A stretch of 7,779 bases of DNA from Caldimonas sp. Lineage in GTDB: Bacteria; Pseudomonadota; Gammaproteobacteria; Burkholderiales; Burkholderiaceae_C. Positions 5,527-7,779 of this stretch are shown in pieces. The stretch covers positions 1 through 7,779 of the forward strand of contig JASLGD010000266.1 of NCBI GenBank assembly GCA_030150305.1. The letters run 5' to 3'. Under the pieces are notes generated by a model. The model saw only the letters and a list, made by a program, of their open reading frames with translations. It was not told where the DNA came from and made no database searches. The position numbers and the translations under genes are program-made. Within the stretch, counting starts at the first letter, position 1; every line of letters starts with the position of its first letter.

Positions 5527-7428
5527 TCAGATCTGCACGCGCGTGCCGAGCTCGACGACGGCGTTGTCGGGCAGGCGGAAGAACTCGGCGACGTTGCCGG
5601 CATTGCGCGCCATCGTCGCGAACAGCGCCTCGCGCCAGCGCGAGGTCCGTCCGCGCCGCGACGGCACGACGATCTCGCGGCTGAGGAAGTAAGAGACCGC
5701 GTGCAGGTCGATCGGCAGGTCCTGGCGCGCGCACAGCGCGAGCGCGGCGGGGATGTCGGGCGTGTCCTGGAAGCCGCAGTCGACGCGCACGCGCCAGAAC
5801 GTCGGCGCGATCGGTTCGACCCGCACGCGCTCCGACTCTTGAATGCGCGGCACCTCGTGGAAGACGACGGTCAGCACGATGTTGCGTTCGTGGAGCACCT
5901 GGTTGTGCTTGAGGTTGTGGAGCAGCGCCTGCGGCACGATCTCCGGATCGGCGACGAAGTAGACCGCGGTGCGCAGGCTGCGCTGCAACGGCTCGCCGGC
6001 GAGCGCGTTGGCGAACGGAACCAGCTCGGGATCGTCGCGGTGCGCGCGCTCGAACAGGCGCTCGCGGCCGCGCTTCCACGTCGTCATGACGAGGAACACC
6101 ACGACGCCGAGCACGAGCGGGAACCAGCCGCCGTCGGCGAACTTGAGCGCGCACGAGACGACGAGGACCGCGTCGACGGCGAGGAACACGCCGGTCGCGG
6201 CGAGCGCGAGGGGAAGCGCGTAGCCCCAGGCGTGACGGACGACGAAGAACGTCAGCAGCGTGGTCGTGAACATCGTGATCGTGACCGCGATGCCGTACGC
6301 GGCGCCGAGCGCCGACGAGCTGCCGAAGCCGACCGTCGCCAGCAGCACGGCGACGAGCAGCACGCGGTTGACCTCGGGCATGAAGATCTGGCCGACCTCG
6401 CGCGCCGACGTGAAGACGATCCGCATGCGCGGCAGGAAGCCGAGCTGGATCGCCTGGCGCGTCATCGAGTACGCGCCGGAGATGACCGCCTGCGACGCGA
6501 TCACCGACGCCGCCGTCGCCAGGATCACCGCTGGAACGATCCACGCCGCCGGGTACATGCGGAAGAACGGATTCTCGACCGCGTCGGGTTCGCGCATGAG
6601 GAGCGCGCCCTGGCCCATGTAGTTGAGCGCGAGTGACGGCAGCACGATCGCCGTCCATGCGATGCGGATCGGACGTCGCCCGAAGTGGCCCATGTCCGCG
6701 TACAGCGCCTCGGCGCCGGTGAACGCGAGCACGATCGCGCCCACGGCGACGAAGAGATGCCAGCCCTGCTCGCGCAGGAAGCCGAGCGCCGCGAACGGAT
6801 CGAGCGCGCGCAGGATCGCGGGCGCGTCGACGATGTGCCACAGGCCGGTCGCCGCGAGCACCGCGAACCAGACGAGGATGACCGGGCCGAACGCCTTGCC
6901 GACCTTGTCGGTGCCGTGGCGCTGGACGAGGAAGAGGCCGACGAGAACGCCGATGGAGATCGGCACGACCCAGTGCTTCAGCTGCGGCGAGAACACCTCG
7001 AGCCCCTCGGCCGCGCCGAGCACCGAGATCGCCGGCGTGATGACGCTGTCGCCGTAGAAGAGCGCCGCGCCGAAGACGCCGATCAGGAGCAGCGCGTTGC
7101 GCCGCCGCGGCGTGTCGCCCGCGGCGCGCATCGCGAGCGCCGAGAGCGCCATGATCCCGCCCTCGCCGCGGTTGTCGGCGCGCAGGATGAGCATCACGTA
7201 CTTCAGCGTGACGACGAACATCAGGCCCCAGAGCAGCGCCGACACCGCGCCGATCAGGTGGTGCTCGTCGAGCGGCACGCCGGTCGCCGGGCTGAACACC
7301 TCCTTCATCGTGTAGAGCGGGCTCGTGCCGATGTCGCCGTAGACGACGCCGAGCGCGCCGAGCGCCATCGGCCCGAGGCCGTGCCTGTGCACGTCCTGCT
7401 CGCTGGTTGGCAGCGTGGTCGCGGTCAC
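5527..7428 (-). CDS. kup: Kup family low-affinity potassium transporter
   Basis: This is a 633-residue inner-membrane K+ uptake protein of the KUP/HAK/KT family, thought to act as a K+/H+ symporter; about 12 membrane segments lie within residues 20-450, followed by a cytosolic C-terminal domain. Family signatures are seen in order: LGVVYGDIGTSPLYT (26-40), FYGDSVITPAISVLGAAEGL (124-143), FTGAEALYADMGHFG (236-250), YMGQGALL (270-277), NPFFRMYP (286-293), ISGAYSMTRQAIQLGFLPRM (316-335) and the C-terminal VVELGTRVQI. Asp32, Glu141 and Glu240 fall where acidic residues important in E. coli Kup occur. I chose GTG at 7428 because it puts the YGDIG motif at the usual distance from the N-terminus and gives a normal length. 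A longer open frame to 7563 runs through the kdpE sequence. No Shine-Dalgarno sequence precedes the GTG, which fits translational coupling to the upstream regulator. Family assignment is very secure. Confidence 0.96.
   Translation of the reverse strand: MTATTLPTSEQDVHRHGLGPMALGALGVVYGDIGTSPLYTMKEVFSPATGVPLDEHHLIGAVSALLWGLMFVVTLKYVMLILRADNRGEGGIMALSALAMRAAGDTPRRRNALLLIGVFGAALFYGDSVITPAISVLGAAEGLEVFSPQLKHWVVPISIGVLVGLFLVQRHGTDKVGKAFGPVILVWFAVLAATGLWHIVDAPAILRALDPFAALGFLREQGWHLFVAVGAIVLAFTGAEALYADMGHFGRRPIRIAWTAIVLPSLALNYMGQGALLMREPDAVENPFFRMYPAAWIVPAVILATAASVIASQAVISGAYSMTRQAIQLGFLPRMRIVFTSAREVGQIFMPEVNRVLLVAVLLATVGFGSSSALGAAYGIAVTITMFTTTLLTFFVVRHAWGYALPLALAATGVFLAVDAVLVVSCALKFADGGWFPLVLGVVVFLVMTTWKRGRERLFERAHRDDPELVPFANALAGEPLQRSLRTAVYFVADPEIVPQALLHNLKHNQVLHERNIVLTVVFHEVPRIQESERVRVEPIAPTFWRVRVDCGFQDTPDIPAALALCARQDLPIDLHAVSYFLSREIVVPSRRGRTSRWREALFATMARNAGNVAEFFRLPDNAVVELGTRVQI
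7425..7428 (-). other. GTGA stop/start overlap between kdpE and kup
   Basis: On the minus strand the kdpE TGA (7427-7425) and the kup GTG start (7428-7426) share bases in the string GTGA. The 17 bases before the GTG contain no purine-rich ribosome-binding site. This suggests that kup is translated by reinitiation or coupling after kdpE, so both genes sit on one transcript. Confidence 0.75.
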
Positions 7429-7779
7429 GGCACGAACCGGTAGCCGATGCCGGTCTCGGTGACCAAGTGCACCGGCTTGGCGGAATCGCCTTCGATCTTC
7501 TTGCGCAGAGTGGCCATGTAGACGCGCAGGTAGTGGCTGTCCTCCGCGTGCCCCGGCCCCCACACCGCCTGCAGCAGCTGCCGGTGCGTCAGCACGCTGT
7601 GCGGATGCGCCGCCAGGTGCGCGAGCAGCCGGTACTCGATCGGCGTCAGGTGGACGGGCTCGCCGCCGCGCTCGACGCTGCGGTGGGCGCGGTCGATGCG
7701 CACGTCGCCGAACTCGAGCACCGTCTCGCCGCCGGCGCCGAGCGTCCGCGCGCAGCTGCGCCGGCGCGCGCTCGGCGCC
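7425..7779 (-). CDS. kdpE: KdpE-type response regulator, C-terminal DNA-binding domain (5' end outside window)
   Basis: This is the C-terminal half of an OmpR/PhoB-class two-component response regulator; 117 residues are visible and the frame stays open to the window edge. The winged-helix domain spans roughly visible residues 20-116. It holds LTPIEYRLLAHLA, the turn motif LTHRQLLQAVWGP, the recognition-helix region HYLRVYMATLRKKI and the wing TETGIGYRF. The WGP...HYLRVYM and TETGIGYRF strings are typical of KdpE, the regulator that with sensor kinase KdpD controls high-affinity K+ uptake (kdpFABC). The phosphoacceptor receiver domain lies beyond the right edge and cannot be checked. A GTG codon at 7721 is open upstream with GC-rich third positions, so it is internal and not a start. 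The TGA stop overlaps the kup start by four bases. Inferred role: potassium-responsive control, possibly of kup. A related non-Kdp OmpR-family regulator is the alternative. Confidence 0.82.
   Translation of the reverse strand, partial: APSARRRSCARTLGAGGETVLEFGDVRIDRAHRSVERGGEPVHLTPIEYRLLAHLAAHPHSVLTHRQLLQAVWGPGHAEDSHYLRVYMATLRKKIEGDSAKPVHLVTETGIGYRFVP

Noticed and set aside
5430..5603. 58-residue N-terminal extension of FtsH
   Set aside because: It would begin inside kup, is Pro/Ser/Arg-rich and lacks a ribosome-binding site, whereas ATG 5429 has GAGGAA in front and gives a usual N-terminus.
3516..5684. Plus-strand open frame of about 720 codons opposite ftsH
   Set aside because: It mirrors ftsH codons, carries no recognisable motif and crosses the ftsH start and the kup end.
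7429..7563. 45-residue N-terminal extension of Kup
   Set aside because: It overlaps the kdpE DNA-binding domain in another frame and has no Kup-like content; the GTG at 7428 gives normal family length.
1..7779. tRNA or rRNA genes, CRISPR repeats, insertion sequence ends, phage genes
   Set aside because: No spaced direct repeats, no transposase or integrase motifs and no tRNA-like clover-leaf sequence were seen on either strand.

Overview
The window comes from a high-GC bacterium, almost certainly a member of the Pseudomonadota and possibly a betaproteobacterium. The reasons are the strong GC preference at third codon positions and the mix of protein families: a Kup potassium transporter, CopC/CopD, a DUF2946-like protein and a proteobacterial-type isovaleryl-CoA dehydrogenase. 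The phylum-level call rests on family knowledge, and the class is a guess. All eight supported genes lie on the minus strand, so the window is read here from its right end to its left end. It is almost fully coding: the longest gaps are about 97 and 99 bases. I see no RNA gene, mobile element, CRISPR array or attachment site.

Right part (about 5527-7779): potassium homeostasis. The window opens inside a KdpE-type response regulator, of which only the DNA-binding half is present. Its stop codon overlaps the GTG start of a full-length kup gene by four bases (GTGA). A KdpE-like regulator translationally coupled to a constitutive-type K+ transporter, with no kdpFABC gene between them, is the most suggestive regulatory arrangement here.

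Middle part (about 2128-5429): ftsH encodes a membrane AAA+ zinc protease with an intact catalytic set. It carries Ile instead of Phe in the central pore motif and an Ala/Pro-rich insert in its periplasmic part, which suggests a divergent or second FtsH. It is followed after 62 bases by an isovaleryl-CoA dehydrogenase gene (leucine degradation) that has no other leucine-pathway gene within view.

Left part (1-2090): a copper or periplasmic-metal block. It holds a small His-rich DUF2946-like protein, an exported predicted outer-membrane beta-barrel protein, CopC with a complete histidine-brace Cu(II) site, and the start of CopD. The last three are joined by GTGA overlaps and so should be translated as one unit. 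Both CopC and the barrel protein are predicted to start with His after signal-peptide removal. The copD reading frame appears to break at an 11-base GC dinucleotide tract (79-89): third-position GC falls sharply beyond it and is restored in another frame. This is either a real frameshift or a sequencing error.

No clearly new system is present. The points most worth following are the copper block with its unassigned barrel protein, the kdpE-kup coupling, the FtsH pore substitution and the copD frame break.
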